In this document: in pieces, positions 36,465 through 48,000 of the stretch
How positions within the stretch are numbered: position 1 is the first letter of the stretch
Layout: each line of letters begins with the position of its first letter
Position numbers and translations under genes: made by a program
Assembly: GCF_000247815.1 (NCBI RefSeq)
Contig: NC_021678.1
Location: 1,071,878-1,135,877 of the forward strand
Reading direction: 5' to 3'
DNA from: Ficedula albicollis
Lineage: Eukaryota; Chordata; Aves; Passeriformes; Muscicapidae
DNA length: 64,000 nucleotides
The notes under the pieces: generated by a model
The model's database searches: none
The model's input: only the letters and a program-made list of their open reading frames with translations
Told to the model about the DNA's origin: nothing

Positions 36465-36920
36465 CTAGTTAGCAATCTGGAAGTGCTCGGGGTGGTAGCT
36501 GAACACCCTCTGTGCGTAGGGATCGCTGTCCGCCGCGGGTTTCTGCGCCGGGTAGTGCTGGTAGCTGTCGGCATGGAAGTGCTCACAGTGCAGGCTAATC
36601 CACTCTCGCTCACTACTGTACCTTTCAGCTTCGGCCAGGATCCGGGTCAGAGCCATGATGTAGCTCAGAGCCATCTGCAGCGTCTCGTACTTGGACAGTT
36701 TCTTGTCCTGCCCCCACTGCGGCACCACCTTTCTGAGGCGGTCGAAGGCCGTGTTCAGCCCCTGCATGCGCCTCCTCTCGCGGGCGTTGGCAGCCAGTCT
36801 CCTCTTGGCAGCGTTCTCCATCCTCTCCGAGCTGCACTTCACCACACAGCCCGCTCCGCTTCTGCACTGCGTCTCTGCCTCCACACCTGAGTCCAGGTGA
36901 CTGGACTTACAGGTTTTCAT
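36465..36920 (-). CDS. ATOH7: Atonal homologue 7 (ATH5), proneural bHLH factor, single exon
   Basis: ATOH7 is a nuclear bHLH transcription factor that dimerises with E-proteins, binds E-boxes and is required for retinal ganglion cell fate. The frame encodes 151 residues with no intron, as expected for the gene. The basic region [17 protein letters not shown] (about residues 40-56) carries the NARER DNA-contact motif. It is followed by helix 1 ([11 protein letters not shown]), the loop ([10 protein letters not shown]) and helix 2 ([18 protein letters not shown], to residue 94). The tail contains [15 protein letters not shown] and ends PEHFQIAN, similar to mammalian ATOH7. The start is the ATG at 36918-36920 (MKTCKSS, matching MKSCK in human). 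The frame stays open five codons further upstream, but only to a TTG. The context has A at -3. An upstream TATA box and paired E-boxes support autoregulation. Confidence 0.98.
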   Translation of the reverse strand: MKTCKSSHLDSGVEAETQCRSGAGCVVKCSSERMENAAKRRLAANARERRRMQGLNTAFDRLRKVVPQWGQDKKLSKYETLQMALSYIMALTRILAEAERYSSEREWISLHCEHFHADSYQHYPAQKPAADSDPYAQRVFSYHPEHFQIAN

Positions 36921-37425
36921 ATTCGATGCACACAAAGATCACCCGGCAAAAATTCCCTACCTAAAAAGTGGTGAGGAAAGCACTCATGGATTAGCCTTCG
37001 TACCTCTGGAATCTGTTTCTTGATATCAATTATGGAGTATTTTTCTTGGCTTCTAAAAAAAATAAATAAAATAAAAGTTCCTCTGGCTCTTCTGGAAACG
37101 ACTGAAAATTGTTTCTTATGGCTGAAGGAAAGAATGAAGCATTTTTTATTTCTTATGCTTTCATTCGTGTAATTTCTTTAATCTCAAAGAGAGAAAACAA
37201 TGAAATCTCCATTCTCAAAATGTATGTTACTGAAGAAAACGGTCCATGTAATCCAATGCGGATCTCACTGGATTAAAAGCACGACAACTCCAAGTGGCTG
37301 CTGCAAATGAGACAAGTTCTGGTTCAGTTCAGGAGAGTATTTTGTAAGGGTGAAGGTTTGGATCTGAAGCCATCACTTCCTAAGAGAGATCTCTTTTTCC
37401 TTGGCTCCGGCCGGCCAGCAGCGAT
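36921..37425 (-). other. ATOH7: ATOH7 5' UTR (inferred)
   Basis: This is the interval between the start codon and the point about 25-30 bases downstream of the TATA box. No splice acceptor is required, so the transcript is probably unspliced with a leader of about 500 nt. Confidence 0.55.
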
Positions 37426-37449
37426 TGTGTGGAGCGGACAAGACGAGGC

Positions 37450-37455
37450 TTTATA
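37450..37455 (-). promoter_or_regulatory. ATOH7: ATOH7 TATA box
   Basis: On the - strand the sequence reads TTTCTATAAAGCC, a good TATA box in GC-richer surroundings, about 530 bases upstream of the ATG. Transcription would start near 37420-37425. Confidence 0.75.
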
Positions 37456-37473
37456 GAAACTGCACAAGCTGAA

Positions 37474-37489
37474 CAGGTGGCAGCAGGTG
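37474..37489 (-). promoter_or_regulatory. ATOH7: Paired E-boxes CACCTG upstream of the ATOH7 TATA box
   Basis: Two CACCTG motifs (CAGGTG on the + strand, 37474-37479 and 37484-37489) are spaced exactly 10 bp apart, 19-35 bases upstream of the TATA box. A GC-rich GGGCGGGCGG tract (37490-37498 region) follows. Work on bird and frog ATH5 promoters established that proximal E-boxes mediate proneural autoactivation; these are the obvious candidates. Confidence 0.7.
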
Positions 37490-38569
37490 GGCGGGCGGCA
37501 CGCTGCTGCCATCCCAGCACCTTCCCACCCTGGGAACTACAGGGGGAAAAAAAGCCAAACAGTAAAATCCCAACATTAAAGCCTTCATCTGGTGAGAAGT
37601 CTTCCAAAGCCATTCTGTCCAGCCCTAACAACTTGCCATCTGGAGTAGTGTCTGGCTGGCCCCACAAGACTCTGGGCAGTTAAGCAAAAGATCCTTTCAA
37701 TGGATAATCTGTTGCAACTCAGGGAAAAAAAAATCTCTGTGCATTGTAGCATTTGTACATTAAAAGATGTGAAAATTCTGGCTAAGTATTGAGGATGGAA
37801 GAAATAACTGCATTAATGAAACAAGAGAAAGAGCTAAAAGATACATGGCCAAGAATACCACTGTTTAGCACATATGGTACCAAAATAAATAAACTCAAAT
37901 TATTAGAGACTCTCCAGCATCCACAATTTTAATGCTGTATAAAGCACAAAACATTGCAACCAGAGTAGTATCTTGATAAAAAAGGGGATTATATATCTGC
38001 TTGTCAGCAAACTCACAGTCACTAAAATAATTTAAATATATTTAAACAGTTAAAATGTAGCTATAGATTTATCTAATAATTGCAAAAGTATTTAGATGGA
38101 TTATGATAGTTATACACAAAAACATGCAAGTATACAAATGACCTGAAAGCTGCCCTTTTTAATACACCCTATTAAAGTGCATATATGTATCTGACATGAG
38201 TTAAAGGTGTCTCCTTAGTAATATCTCTAAATAAGTGAGAAGAATAAAAGAGGATGTGAAAGAAATCTGCCTGCTGGCAGCAAGAGATCAATTCTGCTAC
38301 CAACTGTAATGACAGAGGAGCCACAATATACACACACCCATGCTCCACAATTAAAACATCTTTCTTTCACTGTACTTGTATTACTAAAAACATAACTACA
38401 TAAACTTAGCAGGAAATATCATATGATCTTTTTATGATGTACACAAAAGGAAATAAAAACCCCTGCCACACAATGATTTATTATCCGTATTGATTTCAAA
38501 CTTAATTAAATTGTTACCAGCATTCATAAATTAGCAACATTTTTCATTAGAGACTGAATACTGTATATT

Positions 38570-38830
38570 TATTTAGAACTATAGCTCAATTGTTTTCATT
38601 ATGACTCCAAAACTTGCTGTAGCTGTAAACAGCTGATTAATCCTTAGCAAAAGCAATGACAATGAAATGAGGTTGAATAATCCAAAAACAATAGGATGCA
38701 ATTGAACACTAATGGACTCCAGCATGACAGATGTTGGACGTCGGCTGTTACGCCCAGTTGCTCTGCTCTTAATATTCTGCATCCTAATGATCATGAACAG
38801 AGATGATAGTTGGGGTAGGGAGTCTCCATT
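38570..38830. promoter_or_regulatory. Candidate proximal ATOH7 enhancer
   Basis: This block lies about 1.1-1.4 kb upstream of the TATA box. It combines an E-box CAGCTG (38630-38635) overlapping GATTAATCC, with the OTX/CRX core TAATCC at 38638-38643, a second TAATCC (38678-38683), CAATTG at 38587 and 38699, CAGATG (38728-38733), and a TTACGC core (38748-38753) compatible with half a PAX6 paired-domain site. It also has isolated CpGs in an AT-rich setting. Conserved PAX6- and bHLH-responsive elements a few kilobases upstream are known for vertebrate ATOH7. Assignment here is by motif content and position only. Confidence 0.5.
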
Positions 38831-40518
38831 ATTCCATTATCAAAATGTATGCCACTTCTTCAATTTTTAAAGAAGTGCAACTTCATCACGTTTCATTAGA
38901 AATGTTCGACTGGGCTATCTGTGTGCGCTGACCTATTCTCCCCAACATAAAGAGCTAAAGCGCCACTTTCTGAGAGACTACTACTGATCATCTGTGTGAG
39001 AACAGCTCCCCTCAAAAACCCACAGAAACACATGTCTTGCCCAAAAGGATCAGCAATTAGAACTTGTGAGATTTCTGTTTCTGAGGATGCTCCATGGGAA
39101 GTACTGCATGTGCAGTAGCAAAGAAGATCCACATCTGATCTTCGTGCTATTGCCAAAGCATATTTTAGTGCTACTGCAGCCTTCTATCCCAAATGAGTTT
39201 GTCTCTTACAAGGAATGTCAAATGATTTCTCATGTCAAAGAGCACCAGAGAATTATCTGTAAGTTAATAAATACTGTGTGTTCCCATGAAATAGCTGTTA
39301 CTCAATTCAGGTAATTAATCACTCTTCATCTTAAGAAAGTTGCTACTGTCATGCCATAAATATGAAAAGCTCCCCTTTGAAACATTTTTTGCTTGGCAGC
39401 AGTTTTCTTTTTTTAACTTACTATGTCATGCCAGTGTAAATTACAATAAAGACTTCAAATACATTGAAAATCACAGTGCTTTAAAAAACTTTGTATTTTA
39501 CTTCACTAATGCACAGTAACACAGCACACAGCAGTGCTGTTAATTTTCCCTTCCTAATTGATTCACCACCATTACCATGCTTTGACTAACATACTGCTGT
39601 AACCTCAAGAGAGAAGCTGTGATTTATCTCTCCTACTGAACACACTCTAACTTCAGCTTAAATGATTCACTATCAAATCACAGCCCAGATCCATTTAGAC
39701 TAATAACAAACTAAAAACAGGATTTTATAGGCAAAGCTAAAAAATGCTGGCTTGATCAAAATACCTGCTTTTTATCACTTAAAATTTTGTAAAGTTCCTG
39801 CTTTATGAAAGTGAAATACAAAACTTATCAAGGTCTTACCCACACCAATCTAGTTCATTTGCACATCCTCATGATGATGTTACCTCAAACTAAAAAATAA
39901 TCTGCTTTATTGCTCAGTGAATAAGAGAAAGGGTATCAGTTGGAATTTTAACGTTTCCTTCATTCTATTTGATTTCCTCTATATTTCAGCTTGTCTCAAT
40001 TAGTGCTTACATAAGCTTATACCCTCCTCCCTTTACTTCTAACAATTTCTCACATATATTACTATTTGAAATATTTTTTAATTAATATCAATATTTGTAT
40101 TATATGTTTTTTAAAAGCTATCACTATATCTTGATGTGATAAACTTCTGTGGTGCTAAAACCTTTTCTTAAATCCTAATTTATATTAGTTTCATGCGTTT
40201 TGTACATCAACCATTTCTCAAAAAATTCCCTTTTACTCTTTGTTTTTCCTAATAAAATAATCTCAAACCAGAAAAACACCAGAATCACCAGAAAGAAGTT
40301 CTGTGTGAACCCAGCTGATCAAATTTCAATCTCTGATTCTCTAACTATGCAGGTACCAATTTAGTGCTAGTCCATGATCCTTGCAGCATTATTCCTGAGT
40401 CATATTTAAATTCTAAAACAGTATCATTAACCAAAATATTATGCTTCTCTCAGAGAAAAACAAGAGACAGATAAGAATGTTATTTCAGTCATAAACCAGA
40501 TTATTTTAGCAACATCAA

Positions 40519-40674
40519 GTCACCATCAATATTAGGAAAATAAAGGAGATTTTCAACCCATTAAAGAAATTAGCTAGTTTCAGGATTTATGACTACGTCA
40601 CCATCAATATTAGGAAAATAAAGGAGATTGTCAACCCATTAAAGAAATCAGCTAGTTTCAGGATTTATGACTAC
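40519..40674. repeat. Two-copy tandem duplication, 78-bp unit
   Basis: The copies at 40519-40596 and 40597-40674 are directly abutting and differ at only two positions by eye. Both contain CACCATCAATATTAGGAAAA. Confidence 0.96.
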
Positions 40675-43600
40675 ATACATAAACCTATACAAAGTTGTCT
40701 GCCAGGTATCCAGGTTTAAAAACTCAGATGAAATTAGTGCAGCACCCACTAAGAGGACTGTATTCCACCTGTACTACTATGGAAAACACAATCTAATTAC
40801 TTTTACTGGGAATTGACTGGGGCCAGATACTAAATTGAAAATGAAAGCAGTGTTTTTGGTTAAAGTCTAATTCCTCCCTATTTCTCTACCTGTATTTATA
40901 AAAACATACACAAGCAATGGATCAAAACAAGAATCTTACCTCTCCCTTCTAGCCAGAACTATTTCCTCCCAGGTAGTTGCTTTCTAAAAGCCTCCAGACT
41001 CCCCACCACTGTCGTTTACAGTGAGCAAAGCAGAGAGACAGGCATGCTGTAAGCTGCCTAATTAAGAGCAGGTGGGTAACTACCAAAATATGACCATCCT
41101 TAAGGGCCCAATTTCTTGTAACATTTGACTCAGCTCACAAGACAGGCTAGAAATCCATGGTGTGCAGAATCACTTCTTTTCCTGCCTTGGTTCTTTTGTT
41201 TTCCCTGTCACAGCTATAGGATGATCCAAAACCAACAATTCACTAGAGAATGTTGTGTCCTGTAGGGACACTTGGTAACTAATACTGGAAATGGAATAAG
41301 GAGGAGTTTGCAGTCATTTCACCTGGGGCTTTCCCTGGAACTGGACACCCTTTACAGGAAAGTGCTTAGAACACTTCACTCTCCTCTTCAGTCTCTCTGA
41401 GCTGAGCTCTTCTTTCTAGCAGCTCAAGTAACTGTCCCACCACACTTAAGGCTCTCCCTGCCATACTGCCCTCCAGTCAGCACTTCTCAACTCACCCATT
41501 TCTCTTCTGTTCTCTATCTTTCTCACCTCCCTCAGGTGAGGCTCAAAAAGCAGAGCTTTTCCCAGTGATCTTGCACAGAACACCCTTTCAGTGTTTAAAA
41601 GCATGTTTTTACAGAAGGAGGTCAACAAACTCTTAAAAAATCAAAAAGGAGAAAGGAGTCCTTTTACCATATCTTGAACATTTAAGTGTTTCTCACCTAC
41701 ACTATATATTGATTTTAGTCACATTATGTACCCGACAGATCATGAAAGAAGTTCCCACCAAGAATGACATTGCAACCCAGTGCACCACTAGAGGAGAGCA
41801 AAAAAGCTCTGAAGTATTACAAAGCTAGTGAATTTTCCAAGTATATACATCTCATGCTTAAAAAAAATACAGTTATCTACCAAGGTCAACTGCACCTGCA
41901 CGTGCTCAGCAATCTGCAAAAGCTGTCCTGATGCTTTCCACAAGGGACCCTACAGACACAACACCAGGGCACACACTGGCACAATGTCCAGTGCTCCAGC
42001 AGAACTGTGCAGGGAAGCGTGGCTGCTGCAGTACTACAGCTGTGGGAGCTTTGTTCCACAGCTGAACCAAGCAGCCTGGGTGAAATCCTGACTCTTTGCT
42101 CATCTTTCAGCTGTGAATTAACTTGACTAGCACTATCTCCAGTACCACCAGGCAATACAAATTTTAAAAAAGGTAAAAATACTTGTTAAGCATTACATAG
42201 CCATTCTGACAGAGGAAAGAGCAGAACCCATTTATTTAAGATGTAATTCCATTTCTTTAAGCACCTTTTATTTTCCTGCATACTCAGTTTCAATGAGACA
42301 ACAGTTTTCCAGAGAAGATCTTCCATTTCTATATAGCTTGAGACTTATTAAAATCACTATGCATGCTCTGCACCATGAGACAGATGAGGGAAGGAATCTA
42401 CTTTATCCTCCTGATCCCAGACAAGAATTACTACTTTTATGATCTCCGATAGGTATCTTCCTAACCTGTTCTATAAAACCTCTAACAGAGTAATTAGCAG
42501 CACAAGTGATAAATTATTAACTTTTCATAGATCAGATACCTCAGGATTAGAAAGCTGAAGAAGATGGTCAGCCCATACTTCATCAGCTGATTTGACCACA
42601 TTTTCTCTCAGCAGAAGAAATTATAAACTCAGGACTCTCTGTTCAGCACCAGATTCTGGAGAGAGCAATTCTCCAGAGGGTTGTTTAGCTCTTAGTGCTG
42701 AGTATCTTACCTTAGTCCTTCTCTCTTGTGGCCCCTCCCCTTTTTCTAACCTTTTCAGGTGTCTCTCATCCAGTTATCACCCTGCCCATTCCTCACAGCT
42801 GTGCATCACAGTCACCTCTGCAAAATACAAGGGGAGGTTACAGGGGTGGGAATTCCTGTGTTTACTCCCTGTGCACATTGCTCTCCAAATACAATTGGTT
42901 GGTCCTTTTAGCCTCAAACCAGAGAGGTTCGCTCCAAATAGATTCTGCAGAAATGGCACCAGCCAAAACCCAACTAATAATCTGTCTGTGTGAACTAGGA
43001 TATGTGCACTTGTTTTTAGAACTAAGTGTAGCTAAATTTAACGAGATTCTTGACACAGAAGCAACACCTCTGCTACAAATGAAACAAAACCAAAAATCCC
43101 AAGCTTGCTGCAAAGAATGAATGAACCAAAATATTTTAAGAGGAAATCAGCTATCAGCTATCAACAGACATGGTCAGGCAGCCTCAAGCATGGGGTATGA
43201 TTTGTTATTGCATTTTATCTGCTGACAGTTCAGCCTTTTGCTGGATCAGATGGTGTTTTGGCTTTCCTGTCCCTAGGAGCTGCTTCCTCCCAAACACCAG
43301 CATGGGTAGCAATGCAGCAGTAATAGATTGAGTCAGTTCCCCACACCAACCTTGTGAAAAAACAACCTTTCTTACCCGATAGTAAATTACTCTTAAGTTG
43401 CATATTTGCTGTGACATCAGGAGCACAAAAAACACATTAATATTATTACAATCACTGCTAAAAAACTCCCTCAATTTAATTTGCTCTACGTTCAAAAAAA
43501 AATACCAAGACCATTCACAAGTTTGCATTTAATTTTTTTTCCTTTGGAATTGAGTAGGAAGCCTACAAAAGGTCCTAAAAATAGAAACTAAATGGGTAAC

Positions 43601-44905
43601 TATATTGAGAGACAGTATGGAAATTCATCATGGAACAAAATTACTTCCCTAGAAGACTCTCCCCAGCTGTTGAAGATCATCAAATATCAAGATGGGAAAA
43701 CAACCACTTTTTATTTTCTCATAAACCTTTTTCTCTTGATATCTGGGGATTGTATTCCTGATACACAGGAGAACTAAACGTGTTCATACAGTATCTACAG
43801 ACTTTAGTATTGGCAATAAAGTGACTTAATGACAGCCTATGGAAGACAGAGCTATTACAGGAGTGGAGCTTTCTGTTTACTCTTGAGGGGACAAAGGAGC
43901 AGAGAAAGGGAGATATAAAAGGTGCGTCATGGTATCAAAAGAGAAGAGTGTAAGAACGTACACCCACTGAGTTTCCCAAATACCTCATCAGAAAAAAAGT
44001 CTTATTTACAAACAAGCGAACAAAAAAAGTGCTTGCACATGCAGATTTTGGTCAAACAGGGAGTTTGGTGAACTTCAAAAGTAGGGAAAAATGCAGCATT
44101 TTATTACTAAATTACATCCTATTTTATTAGAACTTTTCTGCATAATTTGTAACTGTGAAAAAAAATGCACTCTCTGAGTAAAAGCACTGTTTCTCTTCCC
44201 AGACATGAACAGCTAGTCCATCTCACTTCTAGTGAGGTTTTTCCCTCACATGCCAACTGTCCACAGGACAGGACCAATGACAGCCACTCTGAACATTCAG
44301 CTTTTTATTCCTTCCACCAAGAGCACTGATTTTCTCAATTCTTTCGTACAGGGAAAAGTCACTGTCTATTGTTTATTCTTTGATAAGAGGCATAAAGGCC
44401 TCAGACTGAAGCTGACATCTTCCCTGTACCTGTTGCCCAAAACCCAAGGAGACATGGAAATGAGTCCTGCAATCCACTCACAGGACACTATGACTTGTGT
44501 ACTTTCTATATCATAAAGACTTTGCAACCTGCTTCACTCCAAGTGCAGAAATAATGAATGTGCAGAACAATACAAGGTAGTTTAAGGATGAAAAGGAGTG
44601 TTGAAATTGCTGAAAACAGAAATACTTCTTGGCAAGGAGACCAAAAAAAAAAAAAAGCCAGTAGAGAATGGTTCCCTTTCTGAGAAGCAGAAAAGTACAC
44701 AAGGAAGAAGCTCTGTGTGGGGCAAGATAGAGTATCTAATGCCATGAACCTGAGTTTATTTAATATTCAGCTCTAAGTAATCTCTCTGAATTGAATGGCA
44801 GTCTCAATATTAGACACCAGCACCTGGAATTTCGGGGAAAAGAGAAAAGTGATGAAAGGCACTGGGGAAAAACAAGGGCAGCAAGATGAGATACAAGCAG
44901 AGATA

Positions 44906-45095
44906 CAGGCAGGAATGGAAAGTGACAATAATAAAACATGGGAAGGCTGCAAGTGGACTGAGCTGCAAGAGTTTATAAAACATGGGAAGGCTGCAAGTGG
45001 ACTGAGCCGCAAGAGTTTACAGTGGCAGGCAGGAATGGAAAGTGACAATAATAAAACATGGGAAGGCTGCAAGTGGACTGAGCTGCAAGAGTTTA
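44906..45095. repeat. Nested tandem repeat, 120-bp period with an internal partial copy
   Basis: A 70-bp segment at 44906-44975 recurs identically at 45026-45095. Between them is a third partial copy of its last 45 bases (44975-45019) with one substitution. All share GGGAAGGCTGCAAGTGGACT. The array is therefore hierarchical. Confidence 0.95.
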
Positions 45096-48000
45096 CAGGA
45101 ACACACAGTCCCTAAGATTAGGAACTGTCTTTATTTTATTTCTTCTGATGCCCTCTGACTGATTGTTGTAACATGGAGAAGAGAATGGAATGCACCTTGG
45201 AAATGAATTACAGTTACACAGCTGGCTCCTAGCCAATTAGGAAGACTCAAAAGTCTTAATGCTACAGTTAATGTTGCTTGCTCAAAACAAAATTGTATAG
45301 ATTGTGCCCTAGTTTATTGACTCCTAAAACCACAAGAAGGAACAATGGAGAGAGTGATGCCAAAGGATGCTATAAGCTTTTTAGAAAACCATTTTTCACT
45401 TCAGGAGGAGTTATTTTCTTGTGTAAACAGGCATAAAATTACTACCCAGTGCCCTGCTTCTCATTGATTTCTACTTGGCACAGTTTGCCAGATGCTGTTT
45501 GGTCTGAGTGCTGCCTTGACCTCCACTGGTGACGCTGGCCCCTTTCTGCTTTGTGGCGCAGTATTTTCCCAGCAGGGAGGTCCCACCCCTCTAATAGTTC
45601 AGTTGCAACTTTGGCTAAAGGCTCAGAGGTTACCCATATGTTGTAGTGGAGGGGCCAGCCTGGCTGGAATTAACTCAGGAGTGGCGTCCAGCTTTGTGGC
45701 TGGAGCTGGCCCAGAGGAGATTATAAATGCCCCAAAACTAATTAAATATTTTGTCTCCTGCTGGTAAACAAAAGCGAATGAGGGCAAAAATACAAAATGC
45801 CTGATTTAACTAGGATCTGTAAGTAGCTTGACAAGAGCAACCCTGAAGTCAGTGATGCATGATTTAAAAGCCCCTAATGGGTCAAAGCTGTTACACAAAT
45901 GAGACTTTTGTCGATTATCCTTCACTTCATATATTTGCAAAACTGTTACATAAATGTACTTCCTATCAGCTTTCAGAGCACTTCCCACGAGCATTTCTGG
46001 GGTAAAAAACATGCAGTCCCAATATTTATTTGGAAGCTTCCTTAACTTTCCTTTTTGCACTGAAGAAATACAGAAAGTAAATATAACCACCAAGGAAATA
46101 GATACAAATAAGAAGTGACAGCATCTTCAGCAACATTTTCAAGTATCTGAACTGTCAAGTATTGCTTCATAAAATTGAGAGAGAAAAATCCTATCAGTTA
46201 AAAACAGATCTAGTAAAATTTTTTCAATTCCATTTTCTCAGCTAAGTGCCTTCTTCCAGGCACTTCTATTTAAATATATATGTAATACATATAGAATATA
46301 CATAATCAGTTAAATTATTTAAATGCAGAATTATATATATTTAATCAGTTAAATTATTCAAATAGTGGATCAAATGCTTTTGATATATATAATTCAGATT
46401 TCATGTATTCAGTTGTGTAAATCAAAAATCTACTCTCATGGCATTTTAAATATTGTATGTCCATATGGGTATACTATATACTAAAATACACTGCTGCAGA
46501 CTCAGTGTCTTTTCTTTGAGAAATATGTTAGAATTGTCACATAAATATTCTGTGATATAAATGTTTTAGAATGTTAAGTGATGAAAAGGCTCACAAAAAT
46601 CCATTATGAAAAAAAATGAGAATTCTAATTTGATGTTCTGTATACAAATTTCCCATTCATGCTTAACTTCACGTGTTTCTGTCATCCTTCTGCAGCTAAT
46701 GGGAGTAATCCAGTATGCAAAGGTAAAAACAGCCATAAGGTTTGGTTATCCAGGACCCCAGTGCCTAGTGCTATAAACTAAAAAGTGACTTGTAATGAAA
46801 GCAGAGCGTTCACCTCATCTGGGAGGGCATATGTTCAATATTTGCATTTTCCATAAGCCCAGTTTTATTTGCTATTTAAAAAAAACCTTTACAATAAGGT
46901 TACCTTTATCTGCTGAAATTTAAAACTTACTCAAAAATGGCAAGGATCAAGTATATGAGTGAAAGAAAAGGAAGCCTTAAAACAAATTTGTATATATATA
47001 AATAGATACAGATACACACATACATAAAATATTCAATATATATACATATATCTACATAGAGATCACTTAATTTTTATTATACTTTACCATTAGATTTTTA
47101 CTTGAGAATTTAACTGTTATGCAAATTAGGTAATCCTCAGTCAGTTGAAGTACAAGTTGATACTAAGGGCTGATGTTGCAATCGCTGCTTTCCAAATTAA
47201 GGGGGAACTCTTGCAGCTCTCTTGGCCTGCACCCTGCCCAGACAGCCGAGTGCCCACGCACACACTCATATTCCACATCTGCTCTTTTGTCTGGATGGAC
47301 AGCAGGACGCCACAGAGGTTTCCCCACCAAAAGAAGGGCAATTCTAAAAGATTAAGATGTTCTAGTTAGGCACATGGTACCATTTGATGTTTTGGATTTC
47401 CAGCCCTCCCAAGTGTCACATTTGAGAGCTCTAACGGATTGGATGTGACAGGTGTATTCTAAAAGCTACCAGGAAAGGCAGTTGGGAAGAAAGAAACACT
47501 TAATGTCGTGCCTGCTACGAGATCATGCCTCAGAATGCACAAAGGACAGTGTTTCCCATCTTGTACAATAGAATAAAGTGATAAGCCATGGCTAGGAGAG
47601 CAAAAATCTCACTACATTCCAGATACACAACAAAAGGACTGAACATTTGATACCAAAAAGCTTGGTATTTGTTTTTTTCCTCCCAGGAAGCTAATTGTTT
47701 CTTTTAATTCCTTATTATTTCAGGATTTCAGGAATCTTGAAAGTCAGCATTCTGTAAGATTTCAGTGGAATTTCTTCTGAATTCTACAAACTCAAGGACG
47801 GGAAAGTCAAATTATTATCTTAGTGGAACTTAATTATTATTACTGTGTAAATTTCAAATTAAGAGTTCTAATAATTTTTACAGAAATATTTTCAGTCACT
47901 GCTGTTACACAAGTTTCCTTCTTTCCATGCAAAATAAATTACACAATCATTCTTATTTAATTGCATACATCATGGTTTATATCAGCAACTACCCATGGAC

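Noticed and set aside
36483..36890. 135-codon open frame on the + strand opposite ATOH7
   Set aside because: It is an antisense shadow of the conserved bHLH coding sequence, with no independent support.
36921..36935. Five-codon N-terminal extension of the ATOH7 frame (reading to 36935)
   Set aside because: The codon at 36933-36935 is TTG on the - strand, not ATG. The ATG at 36918-36920 gives MKTCKSS, which fits the known ATOH7 N-terminus.
42592..43120. Overlapping open frames of 133 and 130 codons in the ATOH7-PBLD interval
   Set aside because: Two different + strand frames and - strand frames are open at once, typical of a stretch with few stops. No protein similarity was recognised.
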